A DNA stretch of 64,000 bases from Sneathiella limimaris (GCF_012932565.1 NZ_JABBYJ010000001.1:558001-622000); one strand, 5' to 3'; counted from the first letter of the stretch, positions 36,239-45,372 are shown. Notes: generated by a model from the sequence alone, not told the origin. Numbers and translations are program-made.

Positions 36239-36427
36239 AGGGTCGCAAAGGCGTCTTTGGGTGTCTTGAGCGTTTAAGGAAGATCGGCGTTTCAAGGCAC
36301 TCTCATCGAGTCCAATCGTCCAGGCAATCTCTTTTGCGTCGGTCCGTAAAAGAGTTGCCAGTTTACTGGGAACGACTAGCTCTCCCTCTGTAACATCCTC
36401 AAGCTGCATTCTGTCATTCCACTTCAT
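36197..36427 (-). pseudogene. Xre/MbcA/ParS-type (DUF2384) antitoxin, truncated by the IS
   Basis: The first about 63 codons (to about 36239) read as the helical N-terminal part of a RES-partner antitoxin: LVVPSKLATLLRTDAKEIAWTIGLDESALKRR then LNAQDTQRRL. The last 13 codons come from the IS end. The toxin-binding C-terminal domain and any RES-type toxin that would follow are missing. Its start ATG lies 190 bases outside the IS. Assignment rests on the pattern of hydrophobic and charged residues and is moderate. Confidence 0.55.
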
Positions 36428-36681
36428 TTGTGAAAAGCCTTACCACCTTTGCTTGCTACCAGAAATGTGATGCTGAGCGAAAGATATCTTTGACCTTCAC
36501 CCTAAGTTCTAGAGAGCAGAGTCATTCAAATTTAGGGTATACCACATAGACCATAATTTATGACTTTACATGGCTTTAATCGGAAACAAACCTACCTTAA
36601 TACAATTATTATTTGCCTTTTTTTAGCCATTTATTTACAATCAAAATCTCTTCATACCATATAACCAACATTACTGTTCTG
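36428..36681. other. Right end of the island, no gene seen
   Basis: AT-rich; no open frame of note. It lies between the antitoxin remnant and the right attachment repeat. Confidence 0.6.
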
Positions 36682-36737
36682 GCTTCAGGTGCAGTTTCCG
36701 TATGGAAGTGGAAGTTCGAGTCTTCTCCTGGGCACCA
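36682..36737 (+). repeat. Right attachment repeat (attR-like copy of the tRNA-Leu 3' end)
   Basis: Repeats the last 57 bases of tRNA-Leu(CAG) with one T missing (GGTGCAG instead of GGTGCTAG); 45 bases are exact. It is too short to be a tRNA. Confidence 0.9.
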
Positions 36738-36944
36738 TTCTCCAAAAATTTGAGCTTCTCAGCAAATATCGCGGCCAAAAACGATTCTGGTTGGTGGTTC
36801 ACTTATTACTCCACAACAACCCAATTGGTCCTAAACACAAGAAAATCTGTCCTTTTGATCGATAATCAGGCTGTATTTTAATGGTCCTTGGCGCTATTTT
36901 TGGTAAATCATTAATTGGGATGTATAAGTTTCTATCAGAATATC

Positions 36945-37673
36945 ATGGTCCGCATTGCTTCTTTCATATGCGCAATCGCAATTGCTTTTAACATTAGCAA
37001 TGCCGCCACTGCGTCAGATTCAACGACAATATATACATCCTATTTCCCCAGTGTCGTCATCGATGACCCAGATAAGCCAGGCATCGCTTATGAAATTGTG
37101 ACCGAGCTTTTCAAGCTGGCGAAAGAAGAATACACAATTGTTCATCTTCCCTGGGCTCGGGCCCAGCATATGGCCCTACAAACGCCGGGGTCCCTGATTT
37201 TTCCACTTTCCCGAACACCCACAAGGGACGATAAATACGTCTGGGATCTGAACATTTTCAACAATAATTCCTACTTCATTACGTTCAACAACGTAAAGCT
37301 CACTGCGGAAACAGCCCGGGATAAGCATATTGGTGTCCAATTAAAATCCAGTTGGGACAATTGGCTTACTGAGCAGGGATACAAGAACGTTTATCGTGTG
37401 CCAGGGGACGGTAGCGAACTTATTAAGCTGCTTCGCAACAAGCGAATTGATGCTTGGTACACAGATCAAATCATCGGCAGCACAGCCTTAAGAGGGCTGG
37501 AGGATCCTGGAATCACCTTTAGTGAGCCCATAAAATTCTTCCGAACTTACCTCGCCACAAATCGCAAGAACCCTTATCCACATATGGAAAAGTTGAGAGC
37601 TGCGCTGAAAGTTCTTCAGGAATCCGGCCGGATCGATGAGATTTTCAAAAAGTACGGTCTTATTCCCAACTAA
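36945..37673 (+). CDS. Periplasmic solute-binding protein family 3-like
   Basis: 242 residues with a signal peptide ending near SNA-ATASD. The mature part has the type II periplasmic-binding fold of SBP_bac_3: TIYTSYFPSVVIDDPDKPGIAYEIVTELFKLA at the start, then RDKHIGVQLKSSWDNWLTEQG and RVPGDGSELIKLLRNKRIDAWYTD (hinge), ending RIDEIFKKYGLI. Members bind amino acids or act as free receptors; no ABC genes are adjacent. ATG 36945 is chosen over an upstream TTG because the signal peptide then starts at its basic residue. It is the first gene outside the tRNA-Leu island. Confidence 0.82.
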   Translation: MVRIASFICAIAIAFNISNAATASDSTTIYTSYFPSVVIDDPDKPGIAYEIVTELFKLAKEEYTIVHLPWARAQHMALQTPGSLIFPLSRTPTRDDKYVWDLNIFNNNSYFITFNNVKLTAETARDKHIGVQLKSSWDNWLTEQGYKNVYRVPGDGSELIKLLRNKRIDAWYTDQIIGSTALRGLEDPGITFSEPIKFFRTYLATNRKNPYPHMEKLRAALKVLQESGRIDEIFKKYGLIPN

Positions 37674-37785
37674 AAAGCTCAACGCAGGTTTCACTCAATT
37701 CGGACTTAGACAGTATTTAGGATTGAATTTGAGCAAGGGGCCGGTATCCTCCGCCTCAAATTAATCTATTTAAAGGCAGATAAAA

Positions 37786-38199
37786 ATGAAAGTTCAGGCA
37801 AAGTGGGTTGAAGACTACCGCTTCATTGGCAGCAATGAAAAAGGTCATGGCCTGATTATGGATGGATCAGGTGGAGAGGGCCGGCTTGGAAACAGCCCAA
37901 TGGAATTGCTGCTTCTTGGGGTTGCCGGATGTTCAGGCATTGATGTTGTCCATATTCTCAAAAAATCCCGCGAAGATGTTCAGGACTGTATTGTAGAGGT
38001 TGAAGGAACACGGGCCGATACTGAGCCTAAGGTTTTTACGGACATCCATATGATATATACCGTGTATGGTAATAACCTTAGTAATGACAAGGTAGAACGC
38101 GCAGTTTCCCTGTCTGCAGAGAAATATTGCTCAGCTTCTGTCATGATTGGTCAAGTCGCCAATATCACACGTGAGATTATCATCAAGGCTGCAGAATAA
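37786..38199 (+). CDS. OsmC family peroxiredoxin-like protein
   Basis: 137 residues. OsmC/YhfA fold with the two redox cysteines: one in GVAGCSGIDVVHILKK (Cys49) and one in AEKYCSASVM (near 113). N-terminal beta strands KAKWVEDYRFIGSN and GNSPMELLLLGVAG are typical. Such proteins reduce organic hydroperoxides or have accessory roles. It stands alone between the binding protein and yigZ. Confidence 0.92.
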   Translation: MKVQAKWVEDYRFIGSNEKGHGLIMDGSGGEGRLGNSPMELLLLGVAGCSGIDVVHILKKSREDVQDCIVEVEGTRADTEPKVFTDIHMIYTVYGNNLSNDKVERAVSLSAEKYCSASVMIGQVANITREIIIKAAE

Positions 38200-38201
38200 C
38201 C

Positions 38202-38564
38202 CTAATTTTGGGGTTTTTCTTCATCAAGATAGTAGCGCACACTATCCTGAACCCGGCGAAACCGATCACCACCTAATTTTGTGCCTCCAAACCAACGGGA
38301 CACAACAATAACGTGATCGGTAAGACCCTCACCTTCCAGCATCTGCAAGATAATGCGGCCAGCACCGCCCTCGCCGTCATCATTTTTGACGGGTCCTTCT
38401 TCACTCAGAATGACAGCCCAACTATTATGGTTGGCTTTGGCAAATTTTTTATTTTTTTTGAGGGTTTTGACAAACTCAACTGCCTCACTTCGAGAGCGAA
38501 CGGGCCCACCCGAAACGGCATACTTAGATCCCCGATCAGTCAAAATGTTTTCAAAGATTTTCAT
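38202..38564 (-). CDS. YigZ/IMPACT family protein (UPF0029), short form
   Basis: 120 residues, covering only the N-terminal IMPACT domain (family members in E. coli have about 200). Core: DRGSKYAVSGGPVRSRSEAVEFVKTLKK, then NDDGEGGAGRIILQMLEGEGLTDHVIVVSRWFGGTKLGGDRF (key DGEGGAG, VSRWFGGTKLG). Converges with osmC with a two-base gap. Confidence 0.9.
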   Translation of the reverse strand: MKIFENILTDRGSKYAVSGGPVRSRSEAVEFVKTLKKNKKFAKANHNSWAVILSEEGPVKNDDGEGGAGRIILQMLEGEGLTDHVIVVSRWFGGTKLGGDRFRRVQDSVRYYLDEEKPQN

Positions 38565-38676
38565 GCTCAGAAACCATCATATGTCACCCGCGTTGGTCAA
38601 GTGGTAAGGATACGGGTTGATCCTAGCTTGCCTGCAGCCTAATATCCCGCAAACAATTTGCAAGTCAGGTGTATAC

Positions 38677-39291
38677 ATGACCATTTATCTTCACCACAAC
38701 GATCTTCCCACAGATGTTGATTTGGGATCCGAGATTGCGATCGACTCCGAAACAATGGGGCTGAACCCCCATCGCGATCGTCTATGCGTTGTCCAGTTGT
38801 CCGCAGGAGATGGTGACGCCCATCTGGTAAAGTTTGATGGGAAAACTTATGATGCACCAAACCTTGCCCGGCAACTCTCTGATCCGTCCCGATTGAAACT
38901 CTTTCATTTTGGTCGCTTTGATATTGCCGTCTTGAAACATTATCTGGGGATCACTTGCGCCCCTGTCTACTGCACCAAAATTGCTTCCCGTCTTGTAAGG
39001 ACATATACAGACCGGCATGGCCTGAAAAACCTGTGCCAGGAATTAATCGGTGTTGATCTTTCTAAGCAACAGCAAAGCTCAGATTGGGGCGCTGAAGAAC
39101 TAACCGAAGCACAAATGGAATATGCGGCTTCTGATGTTCTTTATCTCCATCAGCTTCGTGACAAATTGGCTATTATGCTGGAGCGGGAAGGACGGACGGA
39201 AATTGCGCAGAAATGCTTTGATTTTCTCCCCTATCGCGCCGACCTTGACTTGGCCGGTTGGGACGATACAGACATTTTCTCACATTCCTGA
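38677..39291 (+). CDS. rnd: Ribonuclease D
   Basis: 204 residues, the short alphaproteobacterial form without the HRDC domain. The DEDD exonuclease residues are visible: IAIDSETMGLNPHRDRLCVVQLS (D-E), LFHFGRFDIAVLKHYLG (D) and EYAASDVLYLHQLRDKL (D, Y). It trims RNA 3' ends. The ATG at 38677 is used because the longer frame at 38617 adds 20 residues outside the family. Divergent from yigZ. Confidence 0.93.
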   Translation: MTIYLHHNDLPTDVDLGSEIAIDSETMGLNPHRDRLCVVQLSAGDGDAHLVKFDGKTYDAPNLARQLSDPSRLKLFHFGRFDIAVLKHYLGITCAPVYCTKIASRLVRTYTDRHGLKNLCQELIGVDLSKQQQSSDWGAEELTEAQMEYAASDVLYLHQLRDKLAIMLEREGRTEIAQKCFDFLPYRADLDLAGWDDTDIFSHS

Positions 39292-39422
39292 TATGCTGCA
39301 CCAATCAGTATCCTTCGATCCTCTCTTGTGAAGCGAGGTCAGATTGCCTATATTTCAGGCATCTCAGGCGAATTTTTTCTTCTCCTGCAGACAGTTAAAC
39401 ACTTTTAAGCTGTGATGAGCGC

Positions 39423-40424
39423 ATGATTCAGCACCCTGACGCCAAGTCCCAAATTTCTGATGAAAATCAAGACCTTGAGTCTGCACGAAGAGTATTGCAG
39501 ATAGAGGCTGATGCGCTCTTATCGCTGAAAAGCTCCCTAAATGGTGATTTCGTTCAGGCACTTGATATCATAAGTGCCTCCAAAGGCCGGGTCGTCGTTT
39601 CTGGTATGGGAAAGAGCGGTCACATTGGCAAGAAAATAGCCGCCACACTTGCGTCAACAGGAACACCATCTCATTTTGTCCACCCGGGAGAAGCCAGTCA
39701 TGGGGATCTGGGCATGATTACCCAGGATGACGTTGTGCTTTGCTTGTCCAACTCTGGCGGCACCAAAGAACTTTCAGATATTATTGCCTATACAAAGCGG
39801 TTCCACATTCCCCTGATCGCAATTGTTGGTAAAGCGGACAGTACACTTGCCCGGCAGAGTGATATCGCTTTGATCCTTCCGGATGAGCCGGAGGCATGCG
39901 CCATTGGACTGGCCCCGACAACGTCAACGACCCTAACCCTGGCATTGGGAGACGCTTTGGCTGTTGCTCTACTGGAACGTAAAGGCTTCTCAGCCGATCA
40001 ATTCCATGTATTTCATCCAGGTGGTAAACTGGGAAGCTCCCTTATTCGGGTTAGCGATTTGATGCATACAGGAGAAGCACTCCCACTGATTAGCGAAGAT
40101 GCATTGATGGAACAGGCCCTTCTGGAAATGACTACCAAGGGATTTGGAACGGTTGGGCTTATCTCCGCTGACGGGAATTTAAGCGGAATTATAACAGATG
40201 GCGATCTTCGGCGGCACATGGGTCATGATCTGCTCACCAAGCAAGCAAAAGATGTCATGACTCGCAAGCCACAAACCATTTCCCCTCGATCTTTGGCGGC
40301 TGAGGCCTTGGCTCAAATGAATTCCACAGGCATCAACGGAATTACGTGCTTGCTGGTTGCTGAGAATAACAAACCCGTTGGTATACTGAGTGTCCATGAC
40401 TGCCTACGGGCAGGCGTGATGTAA
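39423..40424 (+). CDS. kdsD: Arabinose-5-phosphate isomerase KdsD/KpsF
   Basis: 333 residues: an SIS domain (VSGMGKSGHIGKKIAATLASTGTPSHFVHPGEASHGDLGMI, residues about 60-100) and a C-terminal CBS pair (from RVSDLMHTGEALPLI, near 210). It makes arabinose-5-phosphate, the first step towards Kdo for lipopolysaccharide. It opens a run kdsD-lptC-lptA-lptB-rpoN with tiny gaps and overlaps. Confidence 0.95.
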   Translation: MIQHPDAKSQISDENQDLESARRVLQIEADALLSLKSSLNGDFVQALDIISASKGRVVVSGMGKSGHIGKKIAATLASTGTPSHFVHPGEASHGDLGMITQDDVVLCLSNSGGTKELSDIIAYTKRFHIPLIAIVGKADSTLARQSDIALILPDEPEACAIGLAPTTSTTLTLALGDALAVALLERKGFSADQFHVFHPGGKLGSSLIRVSDLMHTGEALPLISEDALMEQALLEMTTKGFGTVGLISADGNLSGIITDGDLRRHMGHDLLTKQAKDVMTRKPQTISPRSLAAEALAQMNSTGINGITCLLVAENNKPVGILSVHDCLRAGVM

Positions 40425-40427
40425 GTC

Positions 40428-41123
40428 ATGGAAAGCCCCATAAATTCGTCCAAGCCCCAGTCGGAAGCTTCAGACGATAGTCCTCTTGAGCCGGGCGAAC
40501 CTACAAACTCACCGCATCTTGAAGAAATTCGGCGGAAAGCCATACAAACCGGCACACACACCCGTTTCGTATCCGTAATGAAATGGGTCCTCCCCACGCT
40601 CGCGGTAATTTTGATTGCGACCGCTTTCATTCTGCCTGGACTCCAAGAGGAAAGTGAAAAGATCACGCTGGAATATCTTGAAATCGCCGAAAGTGACCAC
40701 AAGCTCACCATGACAAACCCAAGGTTCCTCTCTAGCGACAGAGGAAATCAACAATTCATGGTCACAGCTGACAGCGCCACCCAGCAAACAGGCGCAGAAA
40801 GACAGATTGAGCTGATCAACCTGCAGGCCGATATCACGTTGAGCTCAGGTCGTTGGATTTCCATCGCCGCCCCCAAAGGCTGGCTGGATACAGAAGCAGA
40901 AGCGCTGGATCTTGTTGGCGGTGTCGAAATTTTCTCAGACGATGGAAACCAAATTAGTGCCGAAACAGCTCGGGTCTTATTATCAGAGAAAAAGGTTCTA
41001 AGTCCGAAAGGATTACGCAGTCATGGACCGCTCGGAGAGCTCTCGGCTGACAGTTTTATTGCCAACCAGCTTTCAGGTACGCTAAAATTCGAAGGCAATG
41101 TAAAAATGACCCTGTATCCATGA
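40428..41123 (+). CDS. lptC: LPS export protein LptC
   Basis: 231 residues; one N-terminal membrane helix (VLPTLAVILIATAFILPGL, near residue 50) anchors it to the inner membrane, followed by the periplasmic beta-jelly-roll domain (residues about 75-230). It passes LPS from LptB2FG to LptA. The N-terminus before the helix is longer than in E. coli, as in many alphaproteobacteria. It starts three bases after kdsD and overlaps lptA by four bases. Confidence 0.88.
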   Translation: MESPINSSKPQSEASDDSPLEPGEPTNSPHLEEIRRKAIQTGTHTRFVSVMKWVLPTLAVILIATAFILPGLQEESEKITLEYLEIAESDHKLTMTNPRFLSSDRGNQQFMVTADSATQQTGAERQIELINLQADITLSSGRWISIAAPKGWLDTEAEALDLVGGVEIFSDDGNQISAETARVLLSEKKVLSPKGLRSHGPLGELSADSFIANQLSGTLKFEGNVKMTLYP

Positions 41124-41704
41124 GGATTGCTGACAGTATGAAACACAAGCTTGTAAGCGAGAAAGTCTGGCTGGTCCCACTCATCCTCATCACATGCATA
41201 TTTATGCTTCCCTCTGCTTCAAGAGCGCAATCAGCCTTATCTGGTTCGGGCTTTGACACAGACCAACCGATTGAAATTCTTGCTGATTCTCTTGAGGTTC
41301 AACAAGCTAAGCAACAAGCCACCTTTGCTGGCAATGTTCAGGTTTTGCAAGGGGAAATTCGATTACAGGCAGCCAAGCTGATTGTTCATTATTCTGACAC
41401 CAAGAATGAAAAAAACGCCAATACTGATGGTGATGCACCCCAAATCCGCAAGATTGATGCTGTTGGAGAAGTTTTCCTATCCAGCCCCCGGGAAACAGCG
41501 CAAGGGGATAAGGGAACTTATGATGTGATCAATAAACAGATCAATCTTGAAGGAAATGTGGTATTAACACAGGGTCAGAATATATTGCGGGGGCAGAAAA
41601 TGGTCTTGGATCTTGTTTCCGGGAGAAGCCGGATAGTTGGAACAGGCACAGGCAATAGCAGCGGTCGGGTACGCGGCATCTTTGTTCCTGAAAAGAAAAA
41701 CTAG
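41120..41704 (+). CDS. lptA: LPS export periplasmic protein LptA
   Basis: 194 residues. Signal peptide ([20 protein letters not shown]) then the OstA jelly-roll: [36 protein letters not shown] (key ILADSLEV, FxGNVxVxQG), and [24 protein letters not shown]. It forms the LPS bridge between membranes. The ATG overlaps lptC; a second ATG six codons later is possible. Confidence 0.93.
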   Translation: MRIADSMKHKLVSEKVWLVPLILITCIFMLPSASRAQSALSGSGFDTDQPIEILADSLEVQQAKQQATFAGNVQVLQGEIRLQAAKLIVHYSDTKNEKNANTDGDAPQIRKIDAVGEVFLSSPRETAQGDKGTYDVINKQINLEGNVVLTQGQNILRGQKMVLDLVSGRSRIVGTGTGNSSGRVRGIFVPEKKN

Positions 41705-41718
41705 TTCAGGTGAAGTAT

Positions 41719-42495
41719 ATGTCAGAGAGCGAATCCAAATCCGATACAGACGGACCCCGCCTGATTGCTGAAAACACTGGCCTGTCAGCCCAGAATATCG
41801 GCAAATCCTTCAAAAAGCGCCCAATTCTGAGGGGAGTAGACGTCACCGTTCACCGAGGTGAGGCTGTTGGCCTGTTGGGCCCAAATGGTGCGGGTAAAAC
41901 GACCTGCTTCTATATTATGTCAGGCCTTTTAAGCGCTGATTATGGCTCTATTACCTTAGATGGGATGGATGTAACCCACCTTCCGATGTATCGCAGGGCC
42001 CGCCTAGGCGTTGGCTACTTGCCGCAGGAAGCCTCTATTTTCCGGGGACTTTCCGTTGAACAGAACATTCGCTCCGTTCTTGAACTTATTGAACCAATCC
42101 GGGAAAAAAGAGAGAACCAGCTAGAAGAATTGCTGGCCGAGTTTTCAATCTCTCATCTCAGAAGAACACCAGCAATAGCTCTTTCTGGCGGAGAACGCCG
42201 CCGAGTAGAGATCGCGCGGGCTTTGGCCGGAAGGCCTGGCTACATCATGCTGGACGAACCTTTTGCAGGTATTGACCCTATTGCTGTCGGTGATATTCGG
42301 GATTTAATCTCTCATTTGAAGGAGAGAGGCATTGGTGTCCTGATCACAGAACATAATGTTCGCGAAACCCTCGAAATTATTGACCGAGCCTACATTCTCA
42401 ACGACGGACGTGTTATTATGGAAGGCAGTCCATCTGAAATTATCGAGGATGAAGGTGTCCGACGTGTTTATTTGGGAGACCGTTTTAACCTTTGA
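41719..42495 (+). CDS. lptB: LPS export ABC transporter ATP-binding protein LptB
   Basis: 258 residues. Walker [19 protein letters not shown]-loop [15 protein letters not shown], signature [15 protein letters not shown], Walker [17 protein letters not shown], switch EHNVRETL: all typical of LptB. The ATG 41719 was chosen over GTG 41710 because of family length. It is 14 bases after lptA, completing the lptCAB set; lptFG are elsewhere. Confidence 0.95.
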   Translation: MSESESKSDTDGPRLIAENTGLSAQNIGKSFKKRPILRGVDVTVHRGEAVGLLGPNGAGKTTCFYIMSGLLSADYGSITLDGMDVTHLPMYRRARLGVGYLPQEASIFRGLSVEQNIRSVLELIEPIREKRENQLEELLAEFSISHLRRTPAIALSGGERRRVEIARALAGRPGYIMLDEPFAGIDPIAVGDIRDLISHLKERGIGVLITEHNVRETLEIIDRAYILNDGRVIMEGSPSEIIEDEGVRRVYLGDRFNL

Positions 42496-42537
42496 TTTAA
42501 CTAAAAAGAATAAAATCGGGAAAAAACGGGAGAAACT

Positions 42538-44073
42538 ATGGCTTTAGCCCCCAGGTTGGAATTAAAGCAGAGTCAGCAACTCATTATGACTCCTCAATTG
42601 CAGCAAGCAATCAAATTGCTGCAACTATCCAATTTGGAACTGAGCGACTTTGTTGAGCAGGAATTGGATCGAAACCCTCTTCTAGAGCGGGGGGATACTG
42701 ATCTCAATACAGATAAACCGGCCGATGTCGTTAATGAAAACGCTGACGGTTTTGGAAATGAAACTCCTGAATATGAAGGCCTACAGGACCTTTCCCTAAC
42801 CGAGAAAGCAGCAGAGCAGTCTGTCAACGATAGTCCACTGGATGTGGATTACGACAATGATGCTACAAATGACAGCCTTATGGATGCGCCGCAACCTTCA
42901 GAAAGTGACTATCTTTCGAGCTCAGGCGCAACCGCATCGACCAGCTCATACTCTGATTTTTCTTTTGAAGATGTCCTCACTGAAGACGAAACTCTTCAGG
43001 ATCATCTCACAAAACAGCTACATCTCCTCAATCTCCCTGCATCTCAAAAATTTGTAGCGACTTATCTAATCGATCTGGTGAACGATACCGGCTATTTCCT
43101 GCAGGATCTCACTGAAATCAGTCAAACGCTGAACTGCGACCCTGCATTTGTGGAAGAAACCTTTCAAATATTGCGCGAATTTGAACCAGCTGGCGTATTT
43201 GCGACTGACCTCGCTGATTGCTTGGCACTTCAACTTAAAGACAAAAACCGCCTAGATCCTGCAATTCAAGCTTTCCTAGACAATCTGGAACTGATGGCAA
43301 ACCGGGATCTCAAAGGATTGATGGCAGTTTGCGGTGTCGACCGGGATGACATCATGGAGATGATCGCGGAAATTAAAGCGCTGGACCCAAAACCAGGACT
43401 TCAATTCAACCCATCTCTTGCCTCAACCGTCGTGCCGGACGTTTTTGTCCGGGAAAACCCGGATGGAACCTGGAACATTGAGCTTAATAGCGAAACCCTG
43501 CCAAAAGTTCTTGTAAACAATCGATATCATGCCCAAATAACTTCTAAGGGATTGAAAAAACAAGAGAAAGAATTCGTATCGGAATGCCTGCATTCTGCCA
43601 ATTGGCTTATAAAATCACTGGATCAGCGAGCCAATACAATTCTCAAGGTAGCAACCGAACTGGTGCGCCAGCAGGAGAATTTTTTCCGGCATGGAATCGC
43701 TCAATTGCGCCCCATGAACCTCAAAGTTATCGCCGAGGCGATCGAAATGCACGAAAGCACGGTCAGCCGCGTAACAGCCAACAAATTCATTTCTACCCCG
43801 TTCGGGGTCTTCGAACTCAAGTATTTCTTCAACTCAGCCATCAATTCGACAGGTGGAGGCGACGCGCATGCGGCTGAATCTGTCAAATACAAACTCAAGC
43901 AACTTGTTGACGACGAGAAGCCTAACGCTATCCTTTCTGATGACAAGATTGTGGAACTCATGAAAAAGGAGGGTATAGACATTGCCCGGCGGACGGTCGC
44001 CAAATATCGGGATGCCCTGAACATCCCCTCATCCGTCCAGCGCCGGAAACAGAAAAAACTGCTCACCACCTGA
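42538..44073 (+). CDS. rpoN: RNA polymerase sigma-54 factor
   Basis: 511 residues. Region I glutamine-rich helix (LKQSQQLIMTPQLQQAIKLLQLSNLELSDF), an acidic variable region II (residues about 55-145), the core-binding region (about 150-300) and the C-terminal RpoN box ARRTVAKYRDALNIPSS (near 483-499). It recognises -24/-12 promoters such as those before glnK and amt in this window. It follows lptB by 42 bases with GGGAGAA before the ATG, the conserved lptB-rpoN-hpf-ptsN order. Confidence 0.97.
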   Translation: MALAPRLELKQSQQLIMTPQLQQAIKLLQLSNLELSDFVEQELDRNPLLERGDTDLNTDKPADVVNENADGFGNETPEYEGLQDLSLTEKAAEQSVNDSPLDVDYDNDATNDSLMDAPQPSESDYLSSSGATASTSSYSDFSFEDVLTEDETLQDHLTKQLHLLNLPASQKFVATYLIDLVNDTGYFLQDLTEISQTLNCDPAFVEETFQILREFEPAGVFATDLADCLALQLKDKNRLDPAIQAFLDNLELMANRDLKGLMAVCGVDRDDIMEMIAEIKALDPKPGLQFNPSLASTVVPDVFVRENPDGTWNIELNSETLPKVLVNNRYHAQITSKGLKKQEKEFVSECLHSANWLIKSLDQRANTILKVATELVRQQENFFRHGIAQLRPMNLKVIAEAIEMHESTVSRVTANKFISTPFGVFELKYFFNSAINSTGGGDAHAAESVKYKLKQLVDDEKPNAILSDDKIVELMKKEGIDIARRTVAKYRDALNIPSSVQRRKQKKLLTT

Positions 44074-44090
44074 TAAAAGGAGCTAAGAAA

Positions 44091-44138
44091 ATGGAACCAC
44101 CATATCGCGCCGACCATAAATCCGGTTATTACGACTGA
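44091..44138 (+). CDS. Possible 15-residue small protein or leader peptide after rpoN
   Basis: ATG at 44091 with a strong AAAGGAG site ten bases before it opens a 15-codon frame (MEPPYRADHKSGYYD, then TGA). It lies between rpoN and hpf. Its coding nature rests only on the Shine-Dalgarno quality; no homologue is known to me. Confidence 0.35.
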   Translation: MEPPYRADHKSGYYD

Positions 44139-44236
44139 TACCACTTAATCAGTCCGAAAAACGAGGTCGGTTGACTGGATAGCCCAGTTTAAAGGCCGAT
44201 CTTCCTTAGTATCACTTAAAAGAATTGGGTCAAAAT

Positions 44237-44824
44237 ATGCATGTGATTGTCAAAGGTAAACAGGTTGATGTTGGAGCCGCTCTTACTGAGTATGTGGAAA
44301 ACTCGCTGGAGGAAAGGGTTTCAAAATATTTTGACAACGCGATAGATGCGCAAGTTACGCTTAGTCGCAGGGGGCACGATTTTCATATTGAATGCAATGT
44401 TCACCTAGGTTCCGGGATAACGGTTGCCGCCTCTGGCAACCATTCAGATGCTCACGCCTGTTTTGATGTAGCTGCAGAACGCATTGACAAACAGCTCAGA
44501 AGATATAAAAGACGGCTCAAGGATCATCACAGCAAGGAACGCCTTCGGGCAAAACAGGATATGGCAGCCCAATCCTATGTATTGGCACCAGAACCTGAAG
44601 AGCCTGATGACGAGACAGAAGCAAACGGTGAATGGCAACCGATGATTATTGCTGAAAGTAGTCAGGAAATTCCAGACTGCTCTGTTGGTGAAGCTGTGAT
44701 GCGGATGGATCTGGCAAATTTGCCAGCAATGATGTTCCATAATTCAGGAACGAAAGGATTGAATGTTGTATATCGTCGATCAGATGGCAATATTGGCTGG
44801 ATTGATCCTAAGCTGGAAAACTAA
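44237..44824 (+). CDS. hpf: Ribosome hibernation promoting factor, long form
   Basis: 195 residues. N-terminal RaiA/HPF ribosome-binding domain (VIVKGKQVDVGAALTEYVENSLEERV, residues about 3-105) and a C-terminal dimerisation domain (SCVGEAVMRMDLANLPAMMFHNSGTKGLNVVYRRSDGNIGWIDP; in this protein key VMRMDL, FHNSGT, NVVYRRxDGNIGWI). It pairs 70S ribosomes into inactive 100S dimers in starvation. Start ATG 44237; the TTG twelve bases earlier is out of place. Confidence 0.94.
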   Translation: MHVIVKGKQVDVGAALTEYVENSLEERVSKYFDNAIDAQVTLSRRGHDFHIECNVHLGSGITVAASGNHSDAHACFDVAAERIDKQLRRYKRRLKDHHSKERLRAKQDMAAQSYVLAPEPEEPDDETEANGEWQPMIIAESSQEIPDCSVGEAVMRMDLANLPAMMFHNSGTKGLNVVYRRSDGNIGWIDPKLEN

Positions 44825-44880
44825 CAGCTGACAACGGAACCGCAATCCCCGATCACGATAGAACAACTGGTTAGAGACTC

Positions 44881-45339
44881 ATGGAATTAGCTGATTTGAT
44901 CAGCCCGGAAACTGTATTTGCCGATCTGAAGGCAACCAGTAAAAAGCAGGCATTACAGGAAATGTCGCGCCGGGCTGCCGCTCATACCGGATGTGATGAG
45001 CGGGAGATTCTAAACGTATTGATTGAGCGTGAACGCCTTGGAACAACAGGCGTAGGACAAGGGATTGCGATTCCCCACGGCAAACTGAAATCCCTGAAAT
45101 CAATTCAGGGTTTCTTTGCACGTCTGGAAACCGGAATTGATTACGACGCCATGGATGACATGCCTGTCGATCTGATTTTTCTACTTCTTGCACCGGAAGA
45201 AGGGGGAGCAGATCATCTCAAGGCTCTGGCCAGAGTTTCGCGGACACTCAGAAGTGCAGAAAGATGTGAGCGCCTGAGAGGTACAGAAGATTCTGATGCT
45301 CTGTTTGCTGTGCTGACAGACGACACCGTCGCCGCCTAA
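44881..45339 (+). CDS. ptsN: Nitrogen PTS EIIA component PtsN
   Basis: 152 residues. EIIA-Ntr fold with the phosphorylated histidine in GIAIPHGKLKSLKSIQGFFARL (near residue 66) and the end EGGADHLKALARVSRTLRS. It links phosphotransfer to nitrogen, potassium and envelope regulation. It closes the rpoN-hpf-ptsN run. Confidence 0.95.
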   Translation: MELADLISPETVFADLKATSKKQALQEMSRRAAAHTGCDEREILNVLIERERLGTTGVGQGIAIPHGKLKSLKSIQGFFARLETGIDYDAMDDMPVDLIFLLLAPEEGGADHLKALARVSRTLRSAERCERLRGTEDSDALFAVLTDDTVAA

Positions 45340-45346
45340 ATACAAC

Positions 45347-45372
45347 CAGACTGTGAATTCGTTCACAGTCTG
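45347..45372 (+). terminator. Stem-loop after ptsN
   Basis: Perfect 11-bp stem CAGACTGTGAA / TTCACAGTCTG closing a TTCG tetraloop, seven bases after the stop. No T-run, so it may be a 3'-end stabiliser rather than an intrinsic terminator. Confidence 0.5.

Larger units (their letters stand above)
33178..36737. mobile_element. Decayed integrative element (about 3.5 kb) in tRNA-Leu(CAG)
   Basis: Bounded by direct repeats of the tRNA 3' end: 33190-33234 is identical to 36693-36737 over 45 bases, and 11 further bases upstream also match (33178-33188 and 36682-36692) with one T missing on the right. Inside are, in order, helically phased GAGAC repeats, an Xre-type repressor, an operator region, a small excisionase-like protein, a truncated integrase, a VPLPA-CTERM protein, an IS6-family element and an IS-truncated antitoxin. 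The interior is visibly more AT-rich than the flanks. The integrase lacks its catalytic domain, so the element can probably no longer excise by itself. Confidence 0.88.

Noticed and set aside
36682-36737. A second tRNA-Leu gene
   Set aside because: Only the 3' part from the anticodon arm is present, with one base missing; it is an attachment-site copy.
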